From NCBI RefSeq assembly GCF_014904705.1, contig NZ_JACZCQ010000016.1, forward strand, positions 1 to 64,000: DNA of 64,000 nucleotides. The letters are read 5' to 3'. This document shows positions 17,336 through 26,302 of this stretch, in pieces (within the stretch, counting starts at the first letter, position 1; each line of letters opens with the position of its first letter). Made by a program: the position numbers and the translations under genes. The DNA is from Nisaea sediminum. Its GTDB lineage: Bacteria > Pseudomonadota > Alphaproteobacteria > Thalassobaculales > Thalassobaculaceae. The notes under the pieces were generated by a model. That model was given only the letters and a program-made list of their open reading frames with translations, was not told the DNA's origin and made no database searches.

Positions 17336-19477
17336 TCAGCCTTGCGCGCGCGACTGCCGCCTCGGCTTGGAGCGCTTGCCCGGACGCGAACGCCCGCCCG
17401 ATCCCTCGTCCATCTCGACGGGACGGTGCGGCAGCTTCCAGCCGGCCTTGGTGCCTTTCGGGGCCGGCTTGCCCGCCCCATCGGCGCGCCGCCGCCGGCC
17501 CTCGCCGCCGGCCTTGCCGGTACCCACCGGCTGCCAGCGCGGGATCAGGTGCTGCTTGCCGTTGCCGATCAGGTCCTCGCGGCCCATCTCCTTCAGCGCC
17601 TCGCGCAGCAGCGGCCAGTTCTCCGGATCGTGGTAGCGCAGGAAAGCCTTGTGCAGGCGGCGCTGCTTCATGTCCTTCGCCGTCTCGACCCGCTCCGAGC
17701 CGGTCCGGCGCACCGGGCGCAGCGGGTTGCGGCCGGAATAGTACATCGCCGTCGCCATCGCCATCGGGGTCGGCGTGAAGGTCTGCACCTGGTCAGCGCG
17801 GTAGCCGTTCTTCTTCAGCCAGAGGGCGAGGTTCATCATGTCCTCGTCCGAGCAGCCCGGATGCGCGGCGATGAAATAGGGGATCAGGAAATATTTCTTC
17901 CCCGCTTTTTTCGCCGCCGCGTCGAACATCTCCTTGAAGCGGTCGTAGGAGCCGATGCCCGGCTTCATCATCATGTCGAGCGGACCGGTCTCGGTATGTT
18001 CGGGCGCGATCTTCAGGTAGCCGCCGACATGGTGGGTCACCAGCTCCTCGACATATTCCGGGCTCTCGACGGCGAGATCGAAGCGGAGGCCCGAGCTGAT
18101 CGAGATCTTCTTCACGCCGTCCGTCGCCCGCGCCGCGCGATAGAGATCGATCAGCGGCTTGTGGTCGGTATTGAGGTTCTTGCAGATCGTCGGGTAGACG
18201 CAGGAGAGACGGCGGCAGCTCTGCTCGATTTCCGGATCCTTGCAGGCCATGCGGTACATGTTCGCGGTCGGCCCGCCGAGATCGGAGACCTGGCCGGTGA
18301 AGCCCGGCACCTTGTCGCGCATGTCCTCGATCTCGCGCAGGATCGACTCCTGGCTGCGGCTCTGGATGATGCGGCCCTCGTGCTCGGTGATGGAGCAGAA
18401 GGTGCAGCCGCCGAAGCAGCCGCGCATGATGTTGACCGAGAAGCGGATCATCTCCCAGGCCGGGATGCGGGCGTCGCCATAGACCGGATGCGGCGCGCGG
18501 GCATAGGGCTGGTCGAAGACCCAGTCCATCTCCTTGGTCGAGAGCGGGATCGGCGGCGGCGTGATCCAGACGTCGCGCTCGCCGTGGCGCTGCACCAGCG
18601 GCCGCGCGTTGCCAGGATTGCTCTCGAGATGGAGGATGCGGGAGGCCTGCGCATAGACCTCGCGGTCGTCGCGCACGGTCTCGTAAGCGGGCAGACGGAT
18701 CACCTGGCGGTCGTCGTCGCGCGCCGCGCGCTCCGGCGCATCGTCGATCGAGCTCATGTCGATCTCGCGGTAGTCCGGCGCCTTCTCGTTCCTCACCAGC
18801 GCCAGGCCGCGCACGTCGAACAGGTCGCGCGGGTTCTCGCCGCGGGCGATGCGGTGCGTCACCTCGATCACCGCGCGCTCGGCATTGCCGTAGAGCAGCA
18901 CGTCCGCCTTGCTGTCGAGCAGGATGGAGCGGCGGACCTTGTTGCTCCAGTGGTCGAAATGGGCGATCCGGCGCAGCGAGGCCTCGATCCCGCCGAGCAC
19001 GATCGGCACGTCGGAATAGGCCTCGCGGCAGCGCTGGGTATAGACCAGCACCGCCCGGTCCGGCCGCTTGCCGGGCTCGGAGCCGGGCGTGTAATCGTCG
19101 TCCCGGCGCGGGCGCTTGTCGGCAGTGTAGTTGTTGACGAGGCTGTCCATGTTGCCAGAGGTCACGCCGAAATAGAGGTTCGGCCGCCCGAGCGCGCGGA
19201 AGGCGTCGGCGCTGTTCCAGTCCGGCTGGGCGATGATGCCGACACGGAAGCCCTGTGCCTCCAGCGTCCTGCCGATCACCGCCATGCCGAAGCTCGGATG
19301 GTCGACATAGGCGTCGCCGGTCACCAGGATGACGTCGCAGCTGTCCCAGCCGAGCCGGTCCATCTCCTCCCGGTTCATCGGCAGGAACGGCGCTGTGCCG
19401 AAGCGCTCGGCCCAGTATTTCCGGTACTTGAAGATTTCCCTCACGTCCTCGCGGGGGCGAACGGCGGTCACGGTCAT
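17336..19477 (-). CDS. ygiQ: YgiQ family radical SAM protein
   Basis: A 713-residue protein of the YgiQ (UPF0313) family. The radical SAM cluster motif is CFGGCTFC (CxxxCxxC) in [11 protein letters not shown]. It is preceded by a cobalamin-binding-like N-terminal domain starting [17 protein letters not shown] and followed by the family segment [11 protein letters not shown] and KIAPEHTE. The C-terminus is a basic, disordered tail rich in Lys, Arg and Gly. The reaction of YgiQ proteins is not established. It appears to be a single gene, convergent with the oxoprolinase operon. Confidence 0.94.
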   Translation of the reverse strand: MTVTAVRPREDVREIFKYRKYWAERFGTAPFLPMNREEMDRLGWDSCDVILVTGDAYVDHPSFGMAVIGRTLEAQGFRVGIIAQPDWNSADAFRALGRPNLYFGVTSGNMDSLVNNYTADKRPRRDDDYTPGSEPGKRPDRAVLVYTQRCREAYSDVPIVLGGIEASLRRIAHFDHWSNKVRRSILLDSKADVLLYGNAERAVIEVTHRIARGENPRDLFDVRGLALVRNEKAPDYREIDMSSIDDAPERAARDDDRQVIRLPAYETVRDDREVYAQASRILHLESNPGNARPLVQRHGERDVWITPPPIPLSTKEMDWVFDQPYARAPHPVYGDARIPAWEMIRFSVNIMRGCFGGCTFCSITEHEGRIIQSRSQESILREIEDMRDKVPGFTGQVSDLGGPTANMYRMACKDPEIEQSCRRLSCVYPTICKNLNTDHKPLIDLYRAARATDGVKKISISSGLRFDLAVESPEYVEELVTHHVGGYLKIAPEHTETGPLDMMMKPGIGSYDRFKEMFDAAAKKAGKKYFLIPYFIAAHPGCSDEDMMNLALWLKKNGYRADQVQTFTPTPMAMATAMYYSGRNPLRPVRRTGSERVETAKDMKQRRLHKAFLRYHDPENWPLLREALKEMGREDLIGNGKQHLIPRWQPVGTGKAGGEGRRRRADGAGKPAPKGTKAGWKLPHRPVEMDEGSGGRSRPGKRSKPRRQSRAQG

Positions 19478-19585
19478 TGCCTCGTCGTGATGGCGCGGAG
19501 CGGCAGCTTTTAGCCGCTTTCTATCATCCTAGCAAATCCGTTGCATGGCGGCGAACCGCTTCGGCAACATAACATACCGGCATTT

Positions 19586-19605
19586 ATTTCGATAATTTTC
19601 GAAAT
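19586..19605. promoter_or_regulatory. Candidate ArsR operator
   Basis: ATTTCGATAATTTTCGAAAT is a 20-bp palindrome with nine of ten positions matched per arm. It is AT-rich and immediately upstream of the predicted arsR -35 element. Size and position fit an operator for an ArsR/SmtB repressor. Confidence 0.7.
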
Positions 19606-19608
19606 ATA

Positions 19609-19637
19609 TTGACAGCCGGCTCGGTCCGGGCATTCTA
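19609..19637 (+). promoter_or_regulatory. arsR promoter, possibly leaderless transcript
   Basis: TTGACA (19609-19614), a 17-bp spacer and ATTCTA (19632-19637). The expected start of transcription falls at about 19644, on the arsR ATG at 19643, and no ribosome site is visible before that ATG, so the transcript may be leaderless. Confidence 0.55.
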
Positions 19638-19642
19638 TTTCC

Positions 19643-19972
19643 ATGAACATCGAATTAGCGTCAAAGCAGCTTGAGGCCCTCGGGAACCGGTCGAGGCTCG
19701 AGATATACCGGATCCTGGTCAGAGCCGGGCAAAGCGGGCTGCCGGTCGGGGGGCTTCAGGAACGGTTGGAAATGCCGGCATCCACCTTGTCGCACCATCT
19801 GAAACGCCTGATCGGCACGGGTCTCGTGCGCCAGGAAAGGACGGGAACCAGCCTCATCTGCCACGCGGAATATTCTGCCATGCTCGGCCTCATCGGCTTC
19901 CTCGCCGATGAGTGTTGCGCAGATCAGGAGAATGCAGGCTGCGTCATGGAGAGCGCTGCGTCCGAACTCTAA
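19643..19972 (+). CDS. arsR: ArsR family metalloregulator
   Basis: A 109-residue ArsR/SmtB winged-helix repressor with the HTH MPASTLSHHLKRLIGTGLV. It has no CxCxxC in the DNA-recognition helix; instead cysteines lie in the C-terminal helix (Cys91, Cys92, Cys100 in DECCADQENAGC). This fits the ArsR type that binds As(III) through a C-terminal Cys cluster, as known for Acidithiobacillus. It is divergent from ygiQ and heads an operon with a flavoprotein and an MFS transporter, with palindromes before and after it. Confidence 0.9.
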   Translation: MNIELASKQLEALGNRSRLEIYRILVRAGQSGLPVGGLQERLEMPASTLSHHLKRLIGTGLVRQERTGTSLICHAEYSAMLGLIGFLADECCADQENAGCVMESAASEL

Positions 19973-19990
19973 AAAATTTTGCCGATGTAT

Positions 19991-20014
19991 TTCGGTAATT
20001 CCGGAATAACCGAA
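19991..20014. promoter_or_regulatory. 24-bp palindrome between arsR and the flavoprotein gene
   Basis: The arms TTCGGTAATTCC and GGAATAACCGAA match at eleven of twelve positions with no spacer. It lies 18 bp behind the arsR stop and ends at the AAGGA ribosome site of the next gene. It shares the core TTCG-n-TAATT with the upstream palindrome, so it may be a second ArsR operator or a regulatory hairpin. Confidence 0.6.
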
Positions 20015-20023
20015 GGAAAAATC

Positions 20024-21490
20024 ATGTACGGAAACCTTGCGTCCGCGATAGCAATCATTGGTGCCGGCCCGGTGGGTCTCGCGGCAGCCGCCAGGTTGCT
20101 GGAACGCGGCATGACACCCCTTATCTTCGAGCGCGGCGCAAGTGCCGGCGCCTCGATATCCGAGTGGTCCCACGTCCGTGTCTTCTCGCCATGGCGGTTC
20201 AATGTCGACAGCGCCGCGAGCGCTCTTCTGAAGCAAAACGGCTGGCGGGAACCCGACGGCGATTACCTCCCGACCGGCGGCGAGCTGATCAGGGACTATC
20301 TCGCCCCGCTTGCCGCCCATCCCGGGATTGCTCCGCACCTCCATCTTGGGGCCGAGGTCGTATCGATCAGCCGCCAGGGCCGATCGAAGCTCGTCACCGA
20401 AGGACGGGACGAAAGTTCGTTCGTCATCGTCTGGCGCGATCGAGACGGGCAGCAACACCGGGCTTACGCCCGGGCGGTCATCGATGCCTCCGGCACTTGG
20501 CAGCAGCCGAATCCCATCGGCCTCGACGGATTGCCGGTCGAAGGCGAGCAGGAAAATGCCGCTCTCATCGCCTACGGCATTCCGGATGTGAAGGGACGGT
20601 CGAGAGCGGTCTATGAGGGCAAGCATACGCTTGTTGTCGGCGCCGGACACTCGGCGATCAATACAGCTCTCGACCTCATCGACCTCCAGGACGAGGCACC
20701 GGATACGCGGATCACCTGGGCGACCCGTAGCGGCGGTATCGAACGGCTGCTTGGTGGCGGCCTGAACGATGCCCTTCCGGGCCGTGGAATGCTGGGAATG
20801 CGGGCCGCCGAAGCCATCCGCTCCGGTCGCGTCGATCTGAAATCTCCTCTGGCGCTTCAGAGCCTGCGAAACCTGTCGGGAAGACTTTCCGTCTTTGCGC
20901 TGCAGGCATCCGAAGAGCTGAGCTTCGAGGTCGACCGCATCGTCGTGGCGACCGGATTCAGACCTGCGCTTTCGATGCTCAGGGAATTGCGCGTCTCACT
21001 CGATCCTGCGGTCGAGGCTCCCCCGGCACTGTCTCCCCTCATCGATCCCAATCTGCATTCGTGCGGAACGGTGCGTCCGCATGGCGTGGTCGAGCTTTCG
21101 CATCCGGAGAAAGATTTCTTCATCGTCGGCTCGAAGAGCTACGGCCGGGCACCGACCTTTCTCATGACGACAGGATATGAGCAGGTTCGTTCCATCGCAG
21201 CGGAACTCGCCGGCGATCATGCGGCGGCGCGGGAAGTTCATCTCGAGCTCCCGGAGACCGGCGTCTGCCGATCCGCTCCGGTCGAAGGTGCCGTCGGGCG
21301 CCTGACCCCGGAGGGCTCCGCCTGTTGCGGAGCTGAAGCGCCCGCGGCCAGCGAGCCGGGCTGCTGCGGCGGCGCCCCCGTCCGGAATTTGGATGCCTGC
21401 TGCGCGAAGGATGAGGAGGCCAAAGCGTTCGGAGAGACGGGATGCGGCTGTAATGCGTCACACTCTACCCCGGAGCGTGCCCCTGCATGA
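20024..21490 (+). CDS. FAD/NAD(P)-binding flavoprotein with Cys-rich tail (ArsO-like)
   Basis: A 488-residue flavoprotein: FAD motif GAGPVGLAAAARLLERG near the N-terminus, a second Rossmann motif VVGAGHSAINTALDL in the middle, and VATGF near residue 310, as in flavin-containing monooxygenases. The last 60 residues are unlike the core and carry cysteine pairs at 434/435, 447/448 and 459/460 plus a CGC at 474-476, probably a metal or metalloid site. ATG 20024 has AAGGA upstream. With ArsR before and an MFS protein after it (4-bp overlap), it probably acts in resistance to arsenic or a related metalloid; the reaction is unknown. Confidence 0.82.
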   Translation: MYGNLASAIAIIGAGPVGLAAAARLLERGMTPLIFERGASAGASISEWSHVRVFSPWRFNVDSAASALLKQNGWREPDGDYLPTGGELIRDYLAPLAAHPGIAPHLHLGAEVVSISRQGRSKLVTEGRDESSFVIVWRDRDGQQHRAYARAVIDASGTWQQPNPIGLDGLPVEGEQENAALIAYGIPDVKGRSRAVYEGKHTLVVGAGHSAINTALDLIDLQDEAPDTRITWATRSGGIERLLGGGLNDALPGRGMLGMRAAEAIRSGRVDLKSPLALQSLRNLSGRLSVFALQASEELSFEVDRIVVATGFRPALSMLRELRVSLDPAVEAPPALSPLIDPNLHSCGTVRPHGVVELSHPEKDFFIVGSKSYGRAPTFLMTTGYEQVRSIAAELAGDHAAAREVHLELPETGVCRSAPVEGAVGRLTPEGSACCGAEAPAASEPGCCGGAPVRNLDACCAKDEEAKAFGETGCGCNASHSTPERAPA

Positions 21491-22677
21491 CGCCGAAAGA
21501 GAGGATGTTCACGATCTCCCTCCTGGGCCTGGTCGAGATCTTCGCCTGGGGAAGCACCTTTTATCTGCTCGCGGTACTTGCCGGCCCGATTGCCGAGGAT
21601 ACCGGCTGGAGTCCGATCCATGTTACGGGCGGGATATCACTCGGCCTCCTTGTTTCCGGTATCTGCGCGCGGAAAGTGGGCCGGCTGATCCAGGCGACCG
21701 GCGGCCGGAAAGTCCTGGCATCGGGAATGCTTCTGATCGCCTGCGGACTCGCGCTGCTCGGGTTTTCGAACAGCATTCCGGTCTACCTCGCGGCCTGGTG
21801 CATCCTCGGCATGGGCATGTCCGCGAGCCTCTATGACGCGGCTTTCTCCGCCCTCGGACGGATATTCGGCGCGGGCGCGCGTTCGGCGATCACGGCTCTC
21901 ACCCTCTGGGGCGGATTTGCGAGCACGGTGTGCTGGCCGATATCCGCCTATCTGGTCGAAAGCTACGGCTGGCGCTCAACCTGCCTCGCTTATGCCCTTC
22001 TGCACCTTCTCGTCATGGCGCCGCTGTGCTGGTTCAAATTGCCGAAAGGTGACGCGTCACCGCGCCGTTCGGCCGAAACGGATGCCGCCGAAACGGCCGT
22101 TGCAGCGGCTTTTCGCGTGCGTTTCTGGTGCATAGCTTCCGCCGGGATCATGCTGGCCATGGTCGCTTCGGTCTGGTCGGTTCACCTGATCACGATCCTG
22201 ACCGCACAAGGATATGCTCTTGCGGCGGCGGTCGGGCTCGGAACCCTGATCGGGCCGGCACAGGTCGGAGCACGCGTCCTGGAAATGCTCGGCCGCGAGC
22301 GACATCATCCCATCTGGACCATGATCAGCTCGACGGCCCTCGTTTTTCTCGGCTTCCTCGGACTTCAGCTCGGATTGCCGGCCGCGGCCGCCTTGCTCGC
22401 CTACGGCGCGGGCAACGGATTGTGGTCGATCGCGAGGGGAGCGTTGCCTCTGGCAGTCTTCGGGCCCCGGGACTACCCCGTAATCATGGGACGCCTCGCC
22501 ACCCCGACGCTGATCGCCGCTGCGGCCGCTCCGCTGCTTGGATCGGTTCTGATCGATCGTTTCGGGGCCGACGGCACCCTGTTCCTGCTCACACTGGCGT
22601 CGGTACTCCCGTGCCTCTCGGCACTCTTGCTCTGGTCCGACCTGGCGAGGCGCCGCGATCCCGTGCCTCTCGAATAA
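21487..22677 (+). CDS. MFS transporter of the ars-type operon
   Basis: A 396-residue membrane protein with twelve predicted helices and an MFS-like first half (loop GRLIQATGGRKVLASGMLL between helices 2 and 3) and a soluble middle loop around residue 195. Its start overlaps the flavoprotein stop (ATGA), so the two are translationally coupled. The context suggests export of the product of the flavoprotein or of a metalloid compound. It is not obviously ArsB, Acr3 or ArsP; resemblance to ArsJ cannot be judged by eye. Confidence 0.85.
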   Translation: MTPKERMFTISLLGLVEIFAWGSTFYLLAVLAGPIAEDTGWSPIHVTGGISLGLLVSGICARKVGRLIQATGGRKVLASGMLLIACGLALLGFSNSIPVYLAAWCILGMGMSASLYDAAFSALGRIFGAGARSAITALTLWGGFASTVCWPISAYLVESYGWRSTCLAYALLHLLVMAPLCWFKLPKGDASPRRSAETDAAETAVAAAFRVRFWCIASAGIMLAMVASVWSVHLITILTAQGYALAAAVGLGTLIGPAQVGARVLEMLGRERHHPIWTMISSTALVFLGFLGLQLGLPAAAALLAYGAGNGLWSIARGALPLAVFGPRDYPVIMGRLATPTLIAAAAAPLLGSVLIDRFGADGTLFLLTLASVLPCLSALLLWSDLARRRDPVPLE

Positions 22678-22698
22678 CATGCATCGCGCCGGCTTTGC

Positions 22699-23709
22699 TT
22701 ACACCCGGAGCGCCCCGCGTTCCAAGACCGTCCTGCCGTCGAGTTCCAAGGTCGCGTCGGTATAGATCACGTCGATATGGCACGGCGCCTTCACGTTGCC
22801 GCCGATGGCGTAATTGCTGCCGATCCCGTGATGGCCGAAACCGAGCTTGCCGAGATCCTCTAGATTGGTGGCATAGGACCGCGCCTTCGGATTGAGGCCG
22901 ACCGCGAATTCGGCGAGATTGTAAGCCGAGCGGTCGTTGAAGGAGGCGAGCGTCGTGTTCAGATAGTCCGCCGCCGCCCCGCCCCAAGCCTTGGTCACCT
23001 CCCCGTTCTTCACCTCGATGGTGATCGGCTCCTCGCGCAGGATGCCGAAACCCATGAGCCGGACATTGCCGACGATCACGCCCTCGGTGCTGCCCTCGAT
23101 CGGCGAGATGTTGAGCTCGCTGTTCGGCAGCGCGCCGAATTCGCCCGGATTGCGGAACAGCCCGGTCTCGTACTGGATCGGGCGCTTCGTGACCTTGCCG
23201 GTCAGGTCCGTGCCGCCGGCCGAAGTCATCCGGATCGTGTCGCTCTTCTCCAGCACGGCACCGATCTTTCGCGCGAGTGCATCCGCGGCCTCGAAGTCCC
23301 CGAGGATCCCGCCGGCGCAGAGACAATCCTCCGTCACCTCGCACATGGTCGCGCCGCGCGCGCCGTTCTCGGAAGCCGCGATGCGCGCGTCCGTATGGGT
23401 CATGGACCAGCTGGTCGGCAGGAAGAAAACGTCGGCGCGGGCACAGGCGCCGACAACGGGGTCCGGGACCTGGGCGCCGTGCGCGCCGGTTGGCGGAAAC
23501 ATGGTGATGGTCGGAATGCCGCCCACCGCATAAGCCGCCGCCGCCAGCACCTCGGCGAGGCGCAGCTTGTTAGTGTCGCAGGCGATCACGACGTTCTCGC
23601 CCGGCTTCACCCCGGCGCACTGGCTCATCGCCTTCAGCGCGCCCGGCATCATCTCGATGATGCTGGATGAGCCCGGGACGTAATGAAAATGCTGGATCGG
23701 CCAAGACAT
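22699..23709 (-). CDS. M29-family metalloenzyme (aminopeptidase T / 2,5-dihydroxypyridine dioxygenase NicX-like)
   Basis: A 336-residue protein of the M29 family, which includes thermophilic aminopeptidases and NicX, the Fe(II) enzyme that opens 2,5-dihydroxypyridine. The C-terminal HxD in APCHIDVIY (His311, Asp313) and the HH pair at 293/294 are the expected metal-ligand region. Length fits NicX. It is the last gene of an operon with two SDRs, a cupin and a Liv-type transporter; a hydrolytic or ring-opening step on the imported compound is likely. Peptidase and dioxygenase cannot be told apart by eye. Confidence 0.75.
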   Translation of the reverse strand: MSWPIQHFHYVPGSSSIIEMMPGALKAMSQCAGVKPGENVVIACDTNKLRLAEVLAAAAYAVGGIPTITMFPPTGAHGAQVPDPVVGACARADVFFLPTSWSMTHTDARIAASENGARGATMCEVTEDCLCAGGILGDFEAADALARKIGAVLEKSDTIRMTSAGGTDLTGKVTKRPIQYETGLFRNPGEFGALPNSELNISPIEGSTEGVIVGNVRLMGFGILREEPITIEVKNGEVTKAWGGAAADYLNTTLASFNDRSAYNLAEFAVGLNPKARSYATNLEDLGKLGFGHHGIGSNYAIGGNVKAPCHIDVIYTDATLELDGRTVLERGALRV

Positions 23710-23745
23710 GCGAATTCCCCCTGTGCGGTCCTGATCTTGTTTTCT

Positions 23746-24531
23746 CTAGAAGACGCCGCGCGTCGCGCCACCGTCAACGGCGATCGCGGTTCCCTGTATA
23801 TGACGTGCCGCGGGCGAGCAGAGAAAGGCGACCAGTGCCGCCACGTCCTCCGGCTCACCCAGCCGTCTGACGCCCTCGCGGGCAATGGCTGACGCTCGCG
23901 CAGTTTCGAGATCGGTCCCGCCGTCCGCCGCCTGGGCTTTCAGAAGATCCTCCATGCGCTCGGTCACGGTCATTCCCGGATGAACGATGTTGACGTTGAC
24001 ATGCTCCTCGATCCCGAGCGCGGCCAGTCCCTTGGTGAAATTCGCGAGCGCCGCGTTGACCGCACCGCCGACAAGGAAGCCGGGCGCGGGCGTCCGCGCC
24101 GCGCCGCCGCCGACATTCACCACGCTGCCGGAACGCTTGACCAGCTCCGGCCACAACAGTCGAGTCAGGCGAACCGCGCCATGGAACTTGAGGGCAAATC
24201 CCTCGATCCAGTCAGCATCCGGCTGGGCGACGAAGCGTCCGGCCCGTGTCGCACCGGCATTGTTGACCAGAATGTCGACTCCCCCGAACGCGTCCAGCAC
24301 CGCGTCCGCGACCCCGGCGCAGCCTGCCTCGGTCGAGAGGTCTGCGGCGGCGAATGTCGAGCGCCTTCCTGTTTCCCGCTCGATCCGGGCAGCGGCCTCC
24401 GCCAGCCGGTCGCCATCGCGGGCCACCAGGAAGGTGTCTGCCCCCTGGCGGCTAAGCTCGAGGGCAACCGCGAAGCCGATCCCCTTGCTCGCACCGGTCA
24501 CCACGGCCACTCGATTTTCCAGATTTCTCAT
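23746..24531 (-). CDS. SDR family oxidoreductase
   Basis: A 261-residue classical SDR: TGASKGIG cofactor loop, NNAGA, and C-terminal VDGGATRG. At the place of the usual YxxxK there is GFLVGGAVNAAL (after GGGAARTPAP), so the catalytic Tyr and Lys seem to be missing. That suggests a changed reaction or a non-catalytic partner. The start ATG at 24531 overlaps the stop of the preceding SDR gene (ATGA), so the two are made together and may form a hetero-oligomer. Confidence 0.85.
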   Translation of the reverse strand: MRNLENRVAVVTGASKGIGFAVALELSRQGADTFLVARDGDRLAEAAARIERETGRRSTFAAADLSTEAGCAGVADAVLDAFGGVDILVNNAGATRAGRFVAQPDADWIEGFALKFHGAVRLTRLLWPELVKRSGSVVNVGGGAARTPAPGFLVGGAVNAALANFTKGLAALGIEEHVNVNIVHPGMTVTERMEDLLKAQAADGGTDLETARASAIAREGVRRLGEPEDVAALVAFLCSPAARHIQGTAIAVDGGATRGVF

Positions 24532-25355
24532 TGGCTTGCCGTTACCCCGCCATCGACATAGACGACCTGCCCGGTCATGTAGCTTCCCGCATCCGCGACC
24601 AGAGCGATCACCGGCCCCGCGACCTCGACGGGATCGCCGATCCGGCCGAGCGGATTGCGGTCCAGAATGAAATCCCGGAACTCGGGCTTTTCGAGATGGG
24701 GGCGTATCCTGTCCGACTGGATGAAGGTCGGCGCCACGCCGTTCACGGTGATGCCGTGAGGTGCCAGCTCCATCGCATGCTGTTTCAGCAGCATCAGGAG
24801 ACCACCCTTGGTGCTGCAATAGGCCGAGTAGCCGCGACCGCGTAGCGCGAGCTGCGAGCGGACCGACAGCAAGTGGACATGGCGCCCGCCGCGTCCCCGC
24901 GCGATCTGCTGTTTGGCGACCGCCTGCCCCAGAAACATCGCCGACTTGAGGTTCGTCTCGTACATGTCGTCGAACGTCTCCTCGGTGACATCGAGGATGC
25001 TTTCCTCCCTCTGGATCCCGACGCAATTGACCAGAATGTCGATGCCGCCGAACCGCTCAGCAACCTCGTCGACCGTCACGCGGATGTCAGGGACCCTGCG
25101 CGCGTCGAGCAGGTAACCCGCCGCCTCATGCCCGGAGCCCGAGATCGCCTCGGCAAGCGCGGCCGCCTTGTCTTCTCTCGGCCCCGCGACCGCCACGCGG
25201 GCGCCATGCATGGCAAGCGCCCAGCAGACCGCCTCGCCAATGGCACCGTAACCGCCCGGAACGAATGCGGACTTGCCGCTCAGGTCGAAGAGCGAGCCAA
25301 GCCGCGCCAGATCGACATTCGGTGTCAGACTCGCGATATCGGCGGCCTCGCTCAT
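24528..25355 (-). CDS. SDR family oxidoreductase
   Basis: A 275-residue classical SDR with a modified glycine loop (PGGYGAIGEAV), NCVG in place of NNAG, the catalytic Ser in HLLSVRSQ, YCSTKGG as YxxxK, and VDGG near the C-terminus. It thus keeps the catalytic residues that the overlapping downstream SDR seems to lack. It lies 17 bp behind the cupin gene. Substrate unknown; oxidation of a hydroxyl or keto intermediate is the family role. Confidence 0.88.
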   Translation of the reverse strand: MSEAADIASLTPNVDLARLGSLFDLSGKSAFVPGGYGAIGEAVCWALAMHGARVAVAGPREDKAAALAEAISGSGHEAAGYLLDARRVPDIRVTVDEVAERFGGIDILVNCVGIQREESILDVTEETFDDMYETNLKSAMFLGQAVAKQQIARGRGGRHVHLLSVRSQLALRGRGYSAYCSTKGGLLMLLKQHAMELAPHGITVNGVAPTFIQSDRIRPHLEKPEFRDFILDRNPLGRIGDPVEVAGPVIALVADAGSYMTGQVVYVDGGVTASQ

Positions 25356-25372
25356 GCCCGGCGCCTCCGCAC

Positions 25373-25675
25373 TCAGTTATATCCGTAGAGCCAGCGGGAT
25401 CCCGCGGCCGAAAGTGTCTTCAGGGAATGGTTTACGCCGCGCGGGATGAAGACCAGATCGCCCGGATCGGCGACGAAGGTCTGGTCTCCGACACTGATGC
25501 GGACCTGCCCCTCTGCGACCGCGACATACTCATCCGTCGCATGGACGAAATCGTTCCATTCCTGCCCCGGCGGATCGGTGAAGACACAGAAGGAATAGCC
25601 CTCTTCCGTCCAGTGCCGGCGGACCTTGGCCTCATCGACGGGCGCCCCATAATAGCCTTTCTGGAAAAGCTCCAT
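25373..25675 (-). CDS. Small cupin-domain protein
   Basis: A 100-residue single-domain cupin. The second cupin motif reads DPGDLVFIPRGVNHSL; the first is partly degenerate (HATDEYVAVAEGQVRI), so the metal-ligand set HxH...E...H is incomplete. Small cupins of this type act as isomerases, lyases or dioxygenase-like proteins or only bind a ligand. Ten bases separate it from the extra ATPase gene. Confidence 0.82.
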   Translation of the reverse strand: MELFQKGYYGAPVDEAKVRRHWTEEGYSFCVFTDPPGQEWNDFVHATDEYVAVAEGQVRISVGDQTFVADPGDLVFIPRGVNHSLKTLSAAGSRWLYGYN

Positions 25676-25685
25676 CGTTTCCCTC

Positions 25686-26300
25686 CTAGTGCAGCAGATC
25701 GCCGAGATAGGCCCTGACCGGCTCGATCCCGATCAGTTCCTCGAAACTGGCGGCATGGGTCAGACGGCCTTTCTGCACGAAGATGAACTGCTCGCAGATC
25801 TCCTCGAGGATCTCGAGATGGAACCGCTCGTTCGGATGCACACAGAGAAACACCAGCCGGTCCTCCCGCCTCAGCTTGCGGAAGAATTCCAGCATGAAAC
25901 CGATATAACCGTCCTGGGTGTTGAATTGCGGCTCGTCGAAGAGATGCACGACCGGATAGTCTCCACCCGCCGGCTGCATCATGAAGCTCGGCTTGACCCG
26001 CCGGAAATGCCGGACCTGATAGGACTGGTGGTAGTGGATGGCGAGCCGGTCGCGCTCGTCGTACCGCACGTCGTGGATGTTGCGACCGAGACAGCGTACC
26101 TCACCCTCGCTCGGCTGGTTGGAGCCGGTGATAAGTTCGAAGAGCGTCGTTTTCCCCGACCCGTTCGGCCCCATGAGACCGACGACCTTCGGCTCGGTGA
26201 TCTCGAAATCGGCCTCGAGACGGAAGGTCTCAGAGCGGTCGAACATACCCTTGCGGTAGACCTTCTTCAGTCCATCGACCTTCAGCAGCGGTGCACTCAT
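25686..26300 (-). CDS. Atypical ABC-type ATPase without signature motif
   Basis: A 204-residue P-loop protein when started at the ATG at 26300; the frame runs further upstream but the preceding gene occupies that DNA. Walker A is GPNGSGKTT (residues 44-52), Walker B-like VVHLFDE lies at about 117-123, and an H-loop His is present in LCVHPNE (about 155). I find no LSGGQ-like signature and the D-loop reads DEPQFNTQD. It overlaps no gene and lies 2 bp behind livF, within a Liv-type transporter operon that already has both normal ATPases. Its role is unknown. Confidence 0.82.
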   Translation of the reverse strand: MSAPLLKVDGLKKVYRKGMFDRSETFRLEADFEITEPKVVGLMGPNGSGKTTLFELITGSNQPSEGEVRCLGRNIHDVRYDERDRLAIHYHQSYQVRHFRRVKPSFMMQPAGGDYPVVHLFDEPQFNTQDGYIGFMLEFFRKLRREDRLVFLCVHPNERFHLEILEEICEQFIFVQKGRLTHAASFEELIGIEPVRAYLGDLLH

Positions 26301-26302
26301 GC

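Noticed and set aside
17177..19513. A 778-codon plus-strand frame opposite ygiQ
   Set aside because: It is a shadow of the ygiQ codon bias; the minus frame has the radical SAM cluster motif and full family length.
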